A DNA stretch of 64,000 nt from the NCBI GenBank assembly GCA_963693365.1, contig CAVNZM010000002.1, forward strand, positions 3,038,001-3,102,000, read 5' to 3'. The translations under genes and the position numbers were made by a program. Shown piece by piece: positions 10,013 to 23,173 of the stretch (within the stretch, counting starts at the first letter, position 1; the number at the start of each line of letters is the position of its first letter). The notes below the pieces were generated by a model. That model was given only the letters and a program-made list of their open reading frames with translations, was not told where the DNA came from and made no database searches. Origin of the DNA: Amoebidium appalachense. Its lineage: Eukaryota; Ichthyosporea.

Positions 10013-11115
10013 ATGTCAAACCAGAGCCAGCATGCAGACCCGGCCAGCCTGTATGCAGCTCTAACCCCTAATCACCTGTTCTTTCCAAACCTGTACTCAC
10101 TGGAGGGACTCGACATGCATGGAGTGCTTGGTTGCACCAGGGTAGTCTGCCCAATCTTTCGTTTTAATGTTCGCGTTATTTGTGGTATGGAGTGGACGCA
10201 CCTGGCTTTTCAGTGAACGCATGGCATCAGCTCACCGGGCAGGTTTTCGGGTCAGCCATGGGTGTTGACTGTGCGCACTACAGGGGGAGAGACCTTCTCC
10301 GTGCCGTGCAGGCTGGTGACGTTGCACAGGTCGACAGGCTGTTGACAGCAGGCGGGGGTATGTCCCCTACCCACTTCTCCATTTTCTTTTTCTTTAGTCG
10401 GAGTTGTGAAAGAGACGGAGGTTGGAGCTCTCTGAGTGTGGGGCAGGAGAAAAGGGGTTCCAAGAAAAGGCCTGCAAAACTGTGGACTTTGGCCTGACAC
10501 GACTGGTAGACGGGCAAACATGGGCAGCCACACGTAATATATTGCCCTTGCTGGCACTTGGAGTTTCAGACTGCAAAGAAACTGTGTATGTGCAGTGGTG
10601 TTTCCCTTGAGTGAGGGAGGAGGGGGGGGGGGGGGGGGGGAGAGAGAGAGAGAGAGAAGGGATATGGGAAGGGAAGTACCAAAGATCGAAAATATGCCAC
10701 GACGAAATTTTCTTATGGTGCTGTCGTCTTGTGTTTCTCCGTGCACTTGTGCGCTTGTTATAAGGGCTTTGCCTTGACAAAGTGTTGCATTTCCTCTGGA
10801 CAGATGTGTGTACGACCGATACCGGTGGCTGCTGCCTTTTGAGTCTTGCCGTCATACAGGGCCATATGGACCTAGTGTGGCTCCTTGTAAAACATGGCGC
10901 AGATCTGGAGGCCTGCCCCCCCCTCCCCCTCTCTTCCCCCCTCCCTCCCCCTCCCGCCCCCCCCCCTTCCCCCTTCCCCCCCCTCACCCCAGCCCGAATG
11001 CCCTTCCAGGGGCAAAAAGAAAAAATGTTGTGCTTCCCATATGGTTGTTTTCGTAGGTGTTATGGGCTCTCTTGGCTTTACCTGTGCTGCCCGGTATGTG
11101 TGCACGTGAGTGTGT

Positions 11116-11151
<36 letters not shown>

Positions 11152-11463
11152 ATGTGTGTTGACCCCGGGGGGAGGGAGGGAACGGGGGGGTGGGTGGGGA
11201 GGGGAGGGGGGGGTTAGGATCAAGGCCTCCTACTTAGTAGGAGGCCTTGCTGAGTAGGAGGCCTTGGGTAGGATGCACCGGGCTCAATTCCTGTTCAGGA
11301 AAGTGGCCGGGTGTGAGCTCAGTGGGCCGGGCTGGTGTTGGTGGTTGGTTGGTTGGCTGGAAAATGCGGGCACAAATTATTTAGATCTGGGATAGTGCCT
11401 GATGCAAAAACAAAAAAATGTCCCCCCCCCCCCCCCCTCCCCCCCCCCCCCCCCCCCTCCCCC

Positions 11464-11494
<31 letters not shown>

Positions 11495-11748
11495 AAAAAA
11501 AAAAAGAGAGAGTTCATTTCTTTCACATATAAAAGTGTGCTTTCTCTAGTGACATCTGTATAGAGATATTCCTATGATTTGGTGTCGCTGCACACAGACA
11601 ATTCATCTGCTCCCTCCCTGAGGAGGGGCTCTGCTTATGACGCATACTGTCCGCATTGCTGATGTTGCATACTTGGCTGTTTGCCTTTGCATGTGTCCTG
11701 TACCATGCTTCTCATCGTGTATGTGTACTTCGTGCTGCTTTCGCATTC

Positions 11749-11793
<45 letters not shown>

Positions 11794-11969
11794 AAAAAAA
11801 AAAAGAATGAAAGAAAGAAAGAAAGAGAAGAAAAAAGCAGGAAAAACATATCTGTACGTGCATCCGTCTCTTCTTTCCAAATATGTGTGGCTACTTATGT
11901 TCTCATGGTTTTTGGTTATCTTCATACAGATGTTCGTCCGTTTTCCTCCCTTTCTAAATGTCTCTGTGC

Positions 11970-12001
<32 letters not shown>

Positions 12002-12211
12002 ATATCCGTTTGTTTTTTTACATCTATTCATATACACATTCCCATTCACCTTGTTCTATGTATTGTCACTCACTCTTTGCACCACCGCAGCAAGCCGACA
12101 AGAATTGGCGCCGACCCCTGCACGAGGCATGCAGTCATGGCCGAATCGAGTGCACACAGTACCTCCTGCACAAAGGTGCAAAAGTAGACTCACTCAAGCA
12201 GGCCGACTGGT

Positions 12212-12242
<31 letters not shown>

Positions 12243-12250
12243 CTCCCCCC

Positions 12251-12307
<57 letters not shown>

Positions 12308-12675
12308 TACCCGTCCCTCAGCCCAACCATCACCACCGCCCAAAACCACCACCCAACAGTATGTGCAAGTACCCCCACTCACTTTTCCCCTTGCTCTCTT
12401 ACGCTTTCTCTCTCTCTCCCCCCCTCCCCCCCTCCTTCCCCTGCCCCCCCCCCCCCCAAGACCAACCCAATACCGGCTACTTGATAAGATTCAACCGTGG
12501 AGGTACGGCTGGGAGAAAAGCTCTCATTCCCTCATAGATTCCCCCATCTATATGGGAAAATTGGCCGATTTTGGGGGGCTGGAGGGGGGGGGGAGGGGAG
12601 GAGGGGGGAGGGGGGGATAAGGGGATAGGTTTTGCTCGGAATCGTGTGAAAAAGGCGGAGGGTTCTGAGGGGAAC

Positions 12676-12746
<71 letters not shown>

Positions 12747-12853
12747 GCGCGCACGCACACGCACACGCACACACACACACAGGACCCCGCTAATGCTTGC
12801 ATGCACACACGACAACGTCAAAGTCATCTCCGTTTTGGTGGAGGCAGGTTCGA

Positions 12854-12892
<39 letters not shown>

Positions 12893-12981
12893 CTTCTCCC
12901 GCTGCCCTTCTTCCTTCCTCCTCTCCCCTTCCCCTGTTCTCACCACACCTGCCAACAGATTTTGTTATCGATTCGACCTCA

Positions 12982-13019
<38 letters not shown>

Positions 13020-13860
13020 TTTCCCCCTTGCCACCTGCCACCAACAGCGCCCCCAATTTGTTCTTCGTTTCGGTCTCCTTATACTAGTAAACTAGTATGT
13101 GCTATTTCTCTGTTTGAGTTTTTTTTATTGTTGTTGTTGATTTTTGCCTTTTGCCTCCCTTTTTCTCTTGATCCCCTGCGGCGGGGAAGGGCGTGTGTGT
13201 CTGTGTAAGTGTGTGGGTGGGTAGGTGGGTGGATTTTTTTTTTTTTTTTTTTTTTTTCGTTGGGGGGGGGAGGGGGGCCAAGATTCGCACATAAGGTGCA
13301 TCCCTCAATCAAAATATGAGAAATACGACATATAGCACCTAGGTAGCTACTTCAGCTACTATGTATTGTGCATGTGTGTGTGTTGGTGTACCATATGCGT
13401 GTGTGTGCGTGTGTATGTGTGTGCGCGCGCGAGCGCCTGTGTGTGTGTGTGTGCTTGTGTGCTTGTGTGTGTGTGCATGCGTACATGTGTGTGGGTGGGT
13501 GTGTGAGTGGGTGGGTGCCCCTCGGCGTGTCAGTGTTACATATCATTCTCAAGGTGTTGTATGGGTGCAGGGGCTGACCTGCGGCTCAAAAACAAAGACG
13601 GCTGGACACCATTCCATCTTGCATGTAGGTATGTAATTTGGGTATATCTTGTGTTTATCTCGTGAAATAATTCCAAATGCAGCTATGTAATTTGCGCATA
13701 TCTTGTTTATACCTCGTGAAATACTACCATTGATAATTCGTGTGGTGTGTAATTTCTCGGTTTTCTCTGTAGCATTGTTCTTTTGTCTCTACTTAGTATA
13801 AGCTGACCTTCATGGAGCTTGCGTATTTGGGAGAATAAAACACCAGCAAATTCTTTTTTT

Positions 13861-13901
<41 letters not shown>

Positions 13902-14334
13902 TGGATGTTGGCTTCGAGTACATTTATTTCTGCCTCTAAAAATTATGTCTCTTATTATGGCAATGAATACCTTAAGCTACCTGATTGCGCAGCCCCCCCC
14001 CCCCCCCCCCCCCCCTCTCCTGCCCCCGCTGCCGAAAAGAAAGATGAATGCGTGTTGCACGCACACCAACAGTCCCCCCCCCCCCCCCCTCCCCCCCTCC
14101 CCCCGCCGCCCCCCGGCCACCCCCCCTCTCCATCCCTCCCTTTGACACATAACACACAAAAAATGCATCGACACGGCACACAAGCACGCACGCGCACAAC
14201 ACACACACACACACTCGCATACATACACATGTACACCTACACGCATACACAGACACGCGCCTGGGCACCAAAGCACCTGCCCGCCCGCCCGCGCACACAC
14301 ACACACACGCACGCACGCACGCGGGCGCGCACCT

Positions 14335-14372
<38 letters not shown>

Positions 14373-14909
14373 CCACCTTCCCGTGGTGCAACATCTTCTC
14401 AGTCTACCCAACGCTGCCACATTTTGTGTGTCGGTCAGCAACAACGGTCGAACACCCCTGCACACTGCAGGTATGTTTTTAAAAATGGATTCAAAATTTA
14501 AAATATTGGCAGTCTATCAATGCTCCCAAGTCTTCCTCGGTTGTCCCAATAGATGTCCTTGTTTCTGCGATCTCTTTTTTCTTCATATTTGATGGTTTTC
14601 TCGGAAGACCTTAATCTTTATTCATTTTCACTTGTTTCCCTCCCCTCTTTTGTGCATTGTTATCACCTTACCTTTCCTTTTTTTCTTTGTCAGTTATTGG
14701 TTGGCTTCTGATAAAAGAATCTTTGTGGGAGAGTAAGCTGGGAGCTTGGAATTGAATAGGCAAGGGATCATTATCCCATGTCTGTGCATTTATAGACTCT
14801 TGCTGCCATTTGGAGTAAGATAAGGGCCCTTTGGGGAGGGGAGGGGGGGGGGGGGGGGAGGGGGGAGGGTATAGGTTGCTGATCCGAGTTATGTTTCTTG
14901 CGTGTATGT

Positions 14910-14947
<38 letters not shown>

Positions 14948-15869
14948 CCCAACATGGCCATGTGGAGGTGGTGAGGTGCATGCTGGACACCTTGCCAGAA
15001 ATGAAAGAGGTATGTGAAAAGATGGAGGTAATCACTGACAAGTGGACGGGAAAGTGTGCACGTGTGTGTGTGTTGGGGGGGGGGGAGAGGGGGGGGGGGG
15101 GGGAGAGAGAGAGAGAGAGAGAAGGGGTGGGGGGGGGCTCTGTTGTTGCCTGCTGCATTTTCGAAAACTGCATCGCAATAGATATAACAAATGGATAACA
15201 AATAGATATTTAAAATGAGATAGTTATAATTAAAACTAATGAATTAGAAATCGATTGGTTACAACTGATATCAAGTCGGTAGAAATTACTGTTGGCACCC
15301 ATTCCTTTTTCATTACTCCGAAGTTAACGAGGTCAAAGTGAATTGTGTGGATGTGGGAAGGATGTGCTCATACACTCCACATGCGCGTGATTTTAGACTG
15401 GGGACAAAACGAAAGAACGTAGGGCAATCGATTTAGAATTTTAAGGTGGCTTGCGCACAAACAGGTACAACACATAAATGCACATAAATTACTCAAACTC
15501 ACACGACCAAGCACGCCCGTGTGCACATGCACATGCACACACCTGCCCCTACAGACATGCACACAGGCACATGCCCGAGCACACACCTACATGCAAACAC
15601 ACATGCCGTTGCGCGCACACACACACGCCCGCCCGCACACACACACACACACACATACACACACACAAACACACACACACACACGCACACACACACACAC
15701 ACACACACACCCACATCGCACACACATGTGCGTGCACACACACACCGCACACACACACACACACGCACACGCACACGTACCCCCCCCCCCCACACACACA
15801 CACACAAACACACGCACACACACACACGCACACCCACACACACACACACACACACACATGCGCGCACGT

Positions 15870-15921
<52 letters not shown>

Positions 15922-15934
15922 GCACGCACACACA

Positions 15935-15965
<31 letters not shown>

Positions 15966-16032
15966 GCGTGCGCATACACACACACACACACACACACCCA
16001 CACCGCACACACATGTGCGCGCACACACACCG

Positions 16033-16070
<38 letters not shown>

Positions 16071-16076
16071 CCACAC

Positions 16077-16123
<47 letters not shown>

Positions 16124-16130
16124 CGTGCGC

Positions 16131-16221
<91 letters not shown>

Positions 16222-16228
16222 CGTGCGC

Positions 16229-16304
<76 letters not shown>

Positions 16305-16539
16305 CACCTAGAGACAGCAGATACGTGTGGTACCACACCTCTCATTAGTGCCGTTCTGTCGGGCAGTCTGGAAACTCTCTCACTTCTGGTGGACAGGTGC
16401 AATCCCCCCCCCCCCCTCCCCCCCCCCCTCCCCCTGGGCGTTTTCCTGGTTTTTTTTTGTTTTTGTGAGTTTTGCGTTTGTCTTTCTACGGATCCACTCC
16501 ATAACTCCGGTCCTCTTATGCATACACCTTTCCCTGCCC

Positions 16540-16579
<40 letters not shown>

Positions 16580-17109
16580 TTCCCCCGGTGCCCCTTCCTC
16601 CTCCTCCTCCCCACGGGGCTCTACTCATTATTCATACACATCTCTTATGCCCCTTTTTGCGAAATATGTATCGTGTGCTTGGTGAATGTGTGCTCTGTGC
16701 TCTGGAACACATTCTTACCCCCCCCCCCCTCCCGCCCCGATAAAAAAGAGGAAGAGGAAGAAAAAAAAGAAAAGAAAAAAAAACAAAAAAAAACATGAAC
16801 AACCAGCCCTGATTCTTTCCCCACCCAGTTCCACCCATCTACCCACAAAACCTGCTAAATGTGACCGTCATTTCCAAAAAAACAAAACAAGCAAACCACA
16901 AAAAAGAACAAAAAAAAACGGATAAAACTTCTTGAGGACCGGTAACTATTAAAGCAGTGAAGCAGTAGAAGCCTGGGATATGTTGATATGTTTTTCACAC
17001 CTCCCCCCCTCCCCCCCTCCCCCCCTCCCCCCTCCCCCGCCTCCCCTCCCTGCCCCCACACCAAAAAAGCAAACATGATGATGATGAAAGGTGGGCAGGG
17101 TGTGTGTGT

Positions 17110-17163
<54 letters not shown>

Positions 17164-17338
17164 AAGGGGGGGGAGGGGGTGGGGGAGGGGGGAGACCGAG
17201 AGAGAGAGGAGGTTTGAAAAAGACCCTGGCATTCACCACGTCCCACCACTGCTGCAACCATTCGTAAGCATGAGTGTTCATGAATTCAAAATACACAGTT
17301 TAAGACACGCCCAGTACACATTTGTCTACACACACACA

Positions 17339-17381
<43 letters not shown>

Positions 17382-17597
17382 ACTCACACACACAGTTTTT
17401 TTCATGTAGTATTATTGGGAAGGAAAAAGTGGTGTTCGGGGGTTCTAATACCGTTGTTGGGTGCAGGTATGGGGTGAGTGTTGGGTCGGTGGACAAAACA
17501 GGCAAGCAGGCGATACACTGGGCAGCACAGACGGGATATGCGGAAATACTGAGATATCTGGTGGATAGAGGTGTGTCTTTATATATTTATTATGATA

Positions 17598-17631
<34 letters not shown>

Positions 17632-17641
17632 TGTGTGGGTG

Positions 17642-17673
<32 letters not shown>

Positions 17674-17696
17674 TGTGGGTGGGTGTTCGTGCGTGC

Positions 17697-17778
<82 letters not shown>

Positions 17779-18317
17779 AAATATTGGGATACCTTATGGA
17801 TTAGGGTATGTGTGCTTGTATGTATACGTACACATACTGAAATATCTGATGGATAGAGGCATGTGCCTATATACATGCATGTGTATCATGGGGCGGGGGC
17901 GGACGGGGGGGGGGGGGGGGTGGGGGCGGGTTGAAGTTACCATGTGCGTTTTTTTTGAGAAGTTGAATCACATCGGTAGAAGGAGAAGGAAAGGGGAATT
18001 GACATACGGACCAAAACGTATGCAGATCATGTCACTGGTTGTGTGTGTTTGGGGGGGGGGGGGGGGGGGGGAGGGGGGAGGGGGAGGGGAAGGGAGGGGG
18101 GTGCACACTGTCAACAAAAGTATCTTTACTGAGACTGGGCTCGGTCTGATGCTAACTGGGAATACTCCGTGGACAGTCACACACACTTTCTCAGTTTTCT
18201 CAATCTCATGCAATCGCGCACGTAGAAGCACATATACAGGCCACATTTGCACACACACATATTACGCACACGCACATGCACACACGCGCGCGCACACATA
18301 CATACACACACACGCGT

Positions 18318-18363
<46 letters not shown>

Positions 18364-18472
18364 ATAAACACACACACACACAAACACACGTATACACACA
18401 CACGTACACACGTACACACAACCACACGCGCACACACATGCACATGCACACACACGCACGCACACGCGTGCG

Positions 18473-18521
<49 letters not shown>

Positions 18522-18599
18522 ACACACGTACACACAAACATATGTATACATACGCACGTACACACGTACACACAACCATACGCGCACACACATGCACAT

Positions 18600-18657
<58 letters not shown>

Positions 18658-19197
18658 ACACTCACGTACACGTACACGTACACGTACACGTACAGGTGCC
18701 CTACTGGATGCCCGTGATTCCATTGGCTTCATCCCCCTCCACCATGCAGCCAGAGAGGGCAAAGAAGAAACTGTCAGCCTTATCATCGGTACTTGCCTAC
18801 CTCCCCCCCCCCTCCCCCCCCCCCCCCCCCCCCCAACCCACCCACCCGCCCCACCCACTCTCCTTTTCTCTCTCTCTCTCTCCACTCCCCCCCCCCCCCC
18901 CCCCCATCCTCCTCTCCCTCCTTCCCTCACCCTCTCTCCTTGATAACCCTTACATTCCTTATCCCTCCCAGCCTGTGGGTCACTGGGCCCAATATGGGCA
19001 GTGGATGACGTGTCACCCTCCCCCCTCCTCTCCCTTTCAAGACCCCCCCCACCTCCCCTCCCTCAATCCCCTCCCCGCCCCCTCCCCCTGGATACACCCA
19101 CACCCACACCCAAGCGAAGTGAGCACGGCATCATTTGAGCGCAGACACTTCAACATGCCGAGGAATTCCCAAGATGGCCTTTTGTTTCTTTCTTTTC

Positions 19198-19284
<87 letters not shown>

Positions 19285-20691
19285 AGACATAAGCAAAATG
19301 CCCACAACTGGATCCTAGGATGGCGTCAATGCGGATGTCAGTATGAACGTCGATGAAATGACCTGCTTTGCCTATATATGGAGATGTTATTTGTGAAGCA
19401 TAAACAACAACAACCACATAAAAGGAATCCACGAGAAGTGCCGACTTTAATACTGGTTCAACCCCCCAGGACTAAATCCATCAACACTTGAAGCCACAGA
19501 CAACAAAGGCAGAACGGGTAACCCCCCCTCCCCACCCTCTCTCCCCCCCCCCCCCCCCCCCCCCCCCGCCGCCTCTCCTCCTCTCCCAACCCTCCCCCTC
19601 CTTCCCCCCCCCCCCCCCTCCCCCCCCTCCCGCCCCCCAATGGAAAAAATAAAATAAAATAAATAAATAAATAAAAGAAAAAGAAGAGGAGGAGGAAGAA
19701 GAAGAAGAGACAAACGAAGAAAGGGGGGCATTCAGAAAAGGAGTCACTTAAAACAAAATTAAGCAAAATTGGTTTGATTATAATCAATATATAGTCAACC
19801 TACTACAGAAATCGAAGGATTTTAAAAAGGGTGGCACGAGCTGGTGCCTGGTGGCACGTACATAAGCACACTCTCGTGTGGCACAGGCAAAATTAAATCC
19901 TGCAAATTCTCAATGATGATTCATTCGTTTGGGATTGACCAACACGTGTGTGGTGATTAATTGTGTATCTATACGTGTGGAGTCTGTACATCATGGCCGT
20001 GTGAATTATTCAGTTAGGGGATACGACATGTTTCCATGCATACACCTATCACAAAGCTTCCACCCCCCCCACCCCCCTAGCTAGCAACCCTTCTCGGCAT
20101 TCTGTTACTCTCTCTTGCTCTCTTGCTTCCCCTCCACCCCCACCCACCCACCGCCACCCCACCCCGCGCCACTTCTTCCCTCTCCCTTTCTACCCCACCT
20201 TACGCACCCACCATCACATCCACCCACCCGCCAGCCCTCCCTATCTTTCTCTTTCTTTCTCTTTTCCTCTCACTCTTCCCCCCCCCCCCAAAAAAAAATA
20301 ATTAAATAAAATAAAATAAAAAAACACCCCCCCCCCCCCCCCTTTCCCCCCCTTTTGTTTCTCTTACTCCCCCCTCCTCCCCTGTCCGTTCTCCCTTTCC
20401 TCTGCCCCCCCTTCACCCCCCTCCCCCCCCCCCCCCCAAAAGACCCCCCAAAACCCCCCACCCCCAACCCCACCCTTCCCCTTCCCCCACTTTCCCCCTC
20501 CCCTGCGCCCCCGGTGCACGACCTCATTGAATGGGTAATTAATTACTCTCTCATGTCTTGTGAATGTATTTATTCGATTTTACTTTCCAATTCTAATTTT
20601 TGTTACAGCTCTGCAGGTTGCGCAGGAGTATAACCGTCAGAGTGTGGTGGCACGCCTTGGAAAGCTCCCTAGTAGGCCTGCGTCAGGCTGA
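10013..20691 (+). CDS. ANKRD16: ANKRD16 orthologue, ankyrin-repeat protein, 12 exons
   Basis: In animals ANKRD16 binds alanyl-tRNA synthetase and captures misactivated serine on lysine side chains, preventing Ser-for-Ala errors. Exons inferred: 10013-10050, 10284-10357, 10804-10910, 12091-12209, 12783-12847, 13571-13628, 14367-14470, 14948-15009, 16305-16396, 17467-17570, 18696-18788, 20609-20691. They join in frame to 999 bp (332 aa; human about 361). The product is about nine ankyrin repeats. The diagnostic run is [11 protein letters not shown] ... [21 protein letters not shown] (residues 80-116), [21 protein letters not shown] (132-152), and [19 protein letters not shown], matching the vertebrate protein block by block. 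The exon 1 donor (10051) and the join of exon 11 to 12 are the least certain. Intron 3 appears to begin with GC (10911); an in-frame alternative GT donor at 10887 would delete eight conserved residues. Several introns end in (CA)nCAG. Confidence 0.85.
11221..11266. repeat. 13-bp inverted repeat plus a third copy
   Basis: CAAGGCCTCCTAC (11221-11233) pairs with GTAGGAGGCCTTG (11237-11249) across a 3-nt loop, and the second arm repeats at 11254-11266. Located in ANKRD16 intron 3. Confidence 0.85.
11607..11804 (+). mobile_element. SINE-like repeat, copy 1, with C(n)A(n) tail
   Basis: The core runs from CTCCCTGAGGAGGGGCTCTG through CTTATGACGCATACTG, TTGCCTTTGCATG, ACCATGCTTCTC to CATTCAACCCC, then about 30 C and 20 A. 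It shares these blocks, in order and on the same strand, with the copies at 23996, 28970, 36158, 54594 and 54944. Lies in ANKRD16 intron 3. Confidence 0.75.
12678..12780 (+). repeat. (CA)n/(CG)n microsatellite forming an ANKRD16 acceptor
   Basis: (CA)n, a (CG)n run at about 12732-12752, and again (CA)n lead directly into ACACAG and exon 5 at 12783. No polypyrimidine tract is present upstream of this acceptor. Confidence 0.9.
15606..16304 (+). repeat. ~700-bp CA-rich array in ANKRD16 intron 8
   Basis: Almost unbroken (CA)n with interspersed alternating words such as ATGCGTGCGCACACGCACAC (twice, near 16121 and 16219) and several ACATGTGCGTGC-type islands. It ends in CACACAG, the acceptor of exon 9. 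Long Thr-His/Cys-Val open frames here are artefacts. Confidence 0.9.
17599..17779 (+). repeat. (GT)n array in ANKRD16 intron 10
   Basis: (GT)n with a central block of GTGC units (17641-17700). It begins about 30 bases after the exon 10 donor at 17571. Confidence 0.9.
18247..18694 (+). repeat. CA-rich array with internal duplication, ending at an acceptor
   Basis: (CA)n interrupted by CACGTACACA-type words; the segment near 18390-18450 (ACACGTACACACGTACACACAACCACACGCG) is repeated near 18550-18600. It ends in a CGTACA tandem run and CAG, the exon 11 acceptor. Confidence 0.8.
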
Positions 20692-22350
20692 TTGGTAGCC
20701 TATGCATTTTCTTTTCTTTCCTCCTCTTTCTCTTTCCTTTTGTTTTTCTTGTCTTCTCTCTTTTTCCTTTATATCATATTGTATTCATTTCCTTTCCTTC
20801 TCTTTCCTTTCTTTCTCTCTCTCTCATTCTCTCTCCCTCATCCCTTTCATTAAAAAATAAATAAATAAACAAGTTCCTCTCGTTTCTTTTCTTTTCTTCC
20901 TTTTTTACTCCCCCTTTCTCGGCAGCGTGGCATTTCTACCTATAACACGCTCGAAGGCAACGAATACGCTGGCTTCTGTGCAAGTGTGTAGGTGTGGGAG
21001 AAAGGTGACGTGTGTGTGTGCGTGTGGTGATGGTGGTGGTGGGGGGGGGGGGGGGGGGGTATTAGAAGTTGAAGGGTTCAGGAAAGTTGGGGCCGGATAT
21101 TCAAGCGTAAGTTTGTCTGGCGAATGAATAGTGCATGAATGTAGAACGCGATGCTCTTGTGTGAATCATTTGAGGCCGTTAATTACGTGATGAGTTTGTC
21201 TAAATCTTTTGGGACATGATAAAGACATAATGTACCATTTATTCTGAAAGTTGTTCGTACCACACGAACCACAAATATCTTGATACTATCTTTTAGTAGT
21301 GTCCCACGCACGGCGATGATCACCCAATATCAATGAATCGGTGTTCCTTACAAATCAGACCTCATTCTCTAAACCCCCCTCCCCCCGGACCCCTGCTTGG
21401 CAATTTGCAACGCGGTCCGATCCTAATCCCCTTCCTCCGACCCTGACCTCGAACTGTGCACTCCTACAACATGTGCAAAGCCGTTATCCAATCACGGGCT
21501 ACCTCCATATCATTGCCAACAGCCTGTACATAGGCATGTCAAACAGACATCGAGCCGATCTTATCATACATAAAATTCAATCGGGCACTGCCCACGTACA
21601 TTAGGGAAGAGCCACGACGTATGTAGCATCCTGGATAGCCACGACACTAGCCATGACATATCGCATGGCTTCGGAGATTTCAAATTGCTCTGTAGTGCAT
21701 ATGCACGCACAGTGCACGCGTTGACTTGGCAACTATGTATATATGTGTGCGCATACACGTGCACGTCGATGATCCCGTCGACGTCGGTGAGTGCGAACCA
21801 GGCAATATTGGTTAGAAGAAACGTTCACGCATATACATACTACAATGCTAAATAAGAAAATTATTGACATTTGGAACTTAAAGTTCTTCTTGTTTATGAA
21901 TGTTTACAACCAGTGCCGGCCTGATACACCCAGCCGTCCATTGCATGACGTCATGATGCGTCATTATGTGAGGCGATGCAATTTCATCCAATCAATAACT
22001 ATGACACTTTTCATTGGTTTACGTAGCATCATCTTACGAGAGGCAGTTGCACCACGGGCGGTGCGAGCTCTCTTTGTACACGTGCACATGCGCATGCACA
22101 ACAAGTGACGAGAGGCTAAGTTGTGTTTTGAGCTCGTATAGGAGAGTATATTATAATTAGGAATATAACCCTAACCAGACACAAACCTTACCCTGACTCT
22201 AGGATTTGAGTTATAACATCGCGTTTTTTCCCGCCAACGTTTAGGGATTCTGTGGTTAAGTCTTGTACGACCCATTCCTGGGGTCTCTGGGCTCAATTTG
22301 CCCACGTCATCATAGTCATCACTCTAAGTGTGTAGAAAAAAACAGCGAAA
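20692..22350. other. intergenic region between ANKRD16 and SPB1
   Basis: Pyrimidine-rich simple sequence (20700-20920), a G run near 21042-21059, then AT-balanced unique DNA. A perfect CRE-type palindrome TGACGTCA lies at 21946-21953, about 400 bp before the SPB1 ATG. No confident gene was recognised here. Confidence 0.55.
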
Positions 22351-22774
22351 ATGGGGAGAGACAAGAAGACAGCAAAGGGGCGTTTGGATCGCTACTACCA
22401 CATGGCCAAGGAGCAAGGCTTCCGCTCCCGTGCCGCCTTCAAGCTTATTCAGTTGAACAAGAAGTTCAATTTCCTCAGTCAGAGTAGATGTGTAATGGAT
22501 CTTTGTGCAGCCCCCGGTGGTTGGTGAGTATCGTTCGTGGAAAGAGCACGCTATATGTGGGTTATAAGGAATGATAGACTGAAGCCATCGTTTTTAGTGC
22601 AATTTCGGCGCTTGTTCCGATCTTGTCCGTTCAAGTCTGGTGGCCAAGCCTCAGCACAGACCTGTGGACACCCAACTATCGATCATTGCACTTTGCGGCA
22701 TCTCTTCCCAGACAACTATTCTATCTTACCGGTAACACGAATTACACAACGGTGTGCGCATATGTATCCGTGAC

Positions 22775-22822
<48 letters not shown>

Positions 22823-22938
22823 CAGGAACACATACCGCATACACACTCAAGAATGCAAACACGGAGGCGGCGCCCATGGGGATGCGTTTACATAAACACC
22901 ACGTGCACTCATCGAGGCATGCGCATGCACGTGAGGGT

Positions 22939-22997
<59 letters not shown>

Positions 22998-23137
22998 ACA
23001 TACACATACACACACACATACACACAGGCACGCACACACACACACACACAGACAGACACAGACACACACACAGAGAGGAGAGAGACATACTTGCACAACC
23101 ACACACAGACACGCACACACGCGCACACACTGATACA

Positions 23138-23173
<36 letters not shown>

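Noticed and set aside
12174-12180. Alternative exon 4 donor of ANKRD16 (AAAG|GTGCAA)
   Set aside because: It leaves the wrong phase for exon 5 and gives an immediate stop; the donor at 12210 restores KQADWTPLMLAC.
15478-16338. Open frames of 250-390 residues made of Thr-His, Cys-Val or Ala-His repeats on both strands
   Set aside because: They are translations of the CA/GT array; every frame is open because (CA)n has no stop codons. No real protein is implied. The same applies to arrays at 18247, 51180, 52792 and 55384.
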